Shown: positions 14,180 to 14,226 of the stretch, in pieces
Layout: every line of letters starts with the position of its first letter
How positions within the stretch are numbered: the stretch's first letter is position 1
Assembly (NCBI GenBank): GCA_964480735.1
Contig: CAYZQS010000066.1
Location: 1 to 14,226 of the forward strand
Source of the DNA: UBA5972 sp964480735
Lineage (GTDB): Bacteria; Pseudomonadota; Alphaproteobacteria; Rhodobacterales; Rhodobacteraceae
Direction: 5' to 3'
Length of the DNA: 14,226 nt
Translations under genes and position numbers: made by a program
Notes under the pieces: model-generated
Seen by the model: only the letters and a program-made list of their open reading frames with translations
Databases searched by the model: none
Told to the model about the DNA's origin: nothing

Positions 14180-14226
14180 TGGTTGCGGGGGTAGGATTTG
14201 AACCTACGACCTTCAGGTTATGAGCC
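14180..14226 (-). tRNA. Initiator tRNA-fMet (CAT), 3' part only
   Basis: Forty-seven bases of a tRNA are visible, from position 30 to the encoded CCA (14182-14180). The anticodon loop CTCATAA gives anticodon CAT (14222-14220). The T-arm pairs GTAGG (49-53) with CCTAC (61-65) around TTCAAAT. Discriminator A73 and A72 are present; A72 fits the C1-A72 mismatch of bacterial initiators, and G30-G31 with C39-C40 give two of the three anticodon-stem G-C pairs typical of initiators. Position 41 is U, so the third pair would be A29-U41 (or a G-U wobble); base 29 lies just outside the window. Confidence 0.9.

Overview
The window looks like a piece of an alphaproteobacterial chromosome, most likely a member of the Rhodobacteraceae (Rhodobacter/Roseobacter group). 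The reasons are protein-level: crotonyl-CoA carboxylase/reductase and ethylmalonyl-CoA mutase flank a PlsB-like acyltransferase, as in that family; a LuxR-type regulator follows a small conserved-looking ORF; and the initiator tRNA looks alphaproteobacterial. Genus cannot be read from the sequence. Three runs of exactly 100 N interrupt three genes, so this is a draft scaffold or a masked sequence.

Layout, left to right. (1) 1-834, minus strand: the 3'-truncated end of an acyl-homoserine-lactone LuxR-type regulator, overlapped at its start by a 70-residue ORF, with an inverted repeat just upstream. (2) 1057-5924: the ethylmalonyl-CoA pathway block, with ccr (minus), a PlsB-type acyltransferase (minus) and divergent ecm (plus). 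(3) 6008-7652, plus: a VanA-like Rieske oxygenase followed by deoD purine-nucleoside phosphorylase. (4) 7788-11456: tesA (minus) divergent from an ABC ATPase/FtsX-like permease pair, the same arrangement as tesA-ybbA-ybbP in E. coli. (5) 11499-12270, plus: an ArsR-type repressor overlapping an SRPBCC (AHSA1-like) gene, with two abutting palindromes over promoter and start codon. (6) 12280-14016, minus: a long aldehyde dehydrogenase family protein. (7) 14180 to the right edge, minus: the 3' part of the initiator tRNA-fMet gene.

How the genes work together: Ccr makes ethylmalonyl-CoA by reductive carboxylation of crotonyl-CoA, and Ecm rearranges ethylmalonyl-CoA to methylsuccinyl-CoA using coenzyme B12, so these two are steps of one acetyl-CoA assimilation route. 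The most interesting non-coding signal is that their promoter regions, more than 1.4 kb apart and on opposite strands, align almost base for base: a -35-like element, a dyad of the form TGCTGCGnnGCnGCA in the spacer, a -10-like element, and a CGACACAA box near the expected transcription start. This predicts a shared regulator that is not encoded in the window.

No gene-free stretch exceeds 300 bases; the longest (835-1056) carries only candidate regulatory dyads. No insertion sequence, phage gene, CRISPR array or rRNA was seen.
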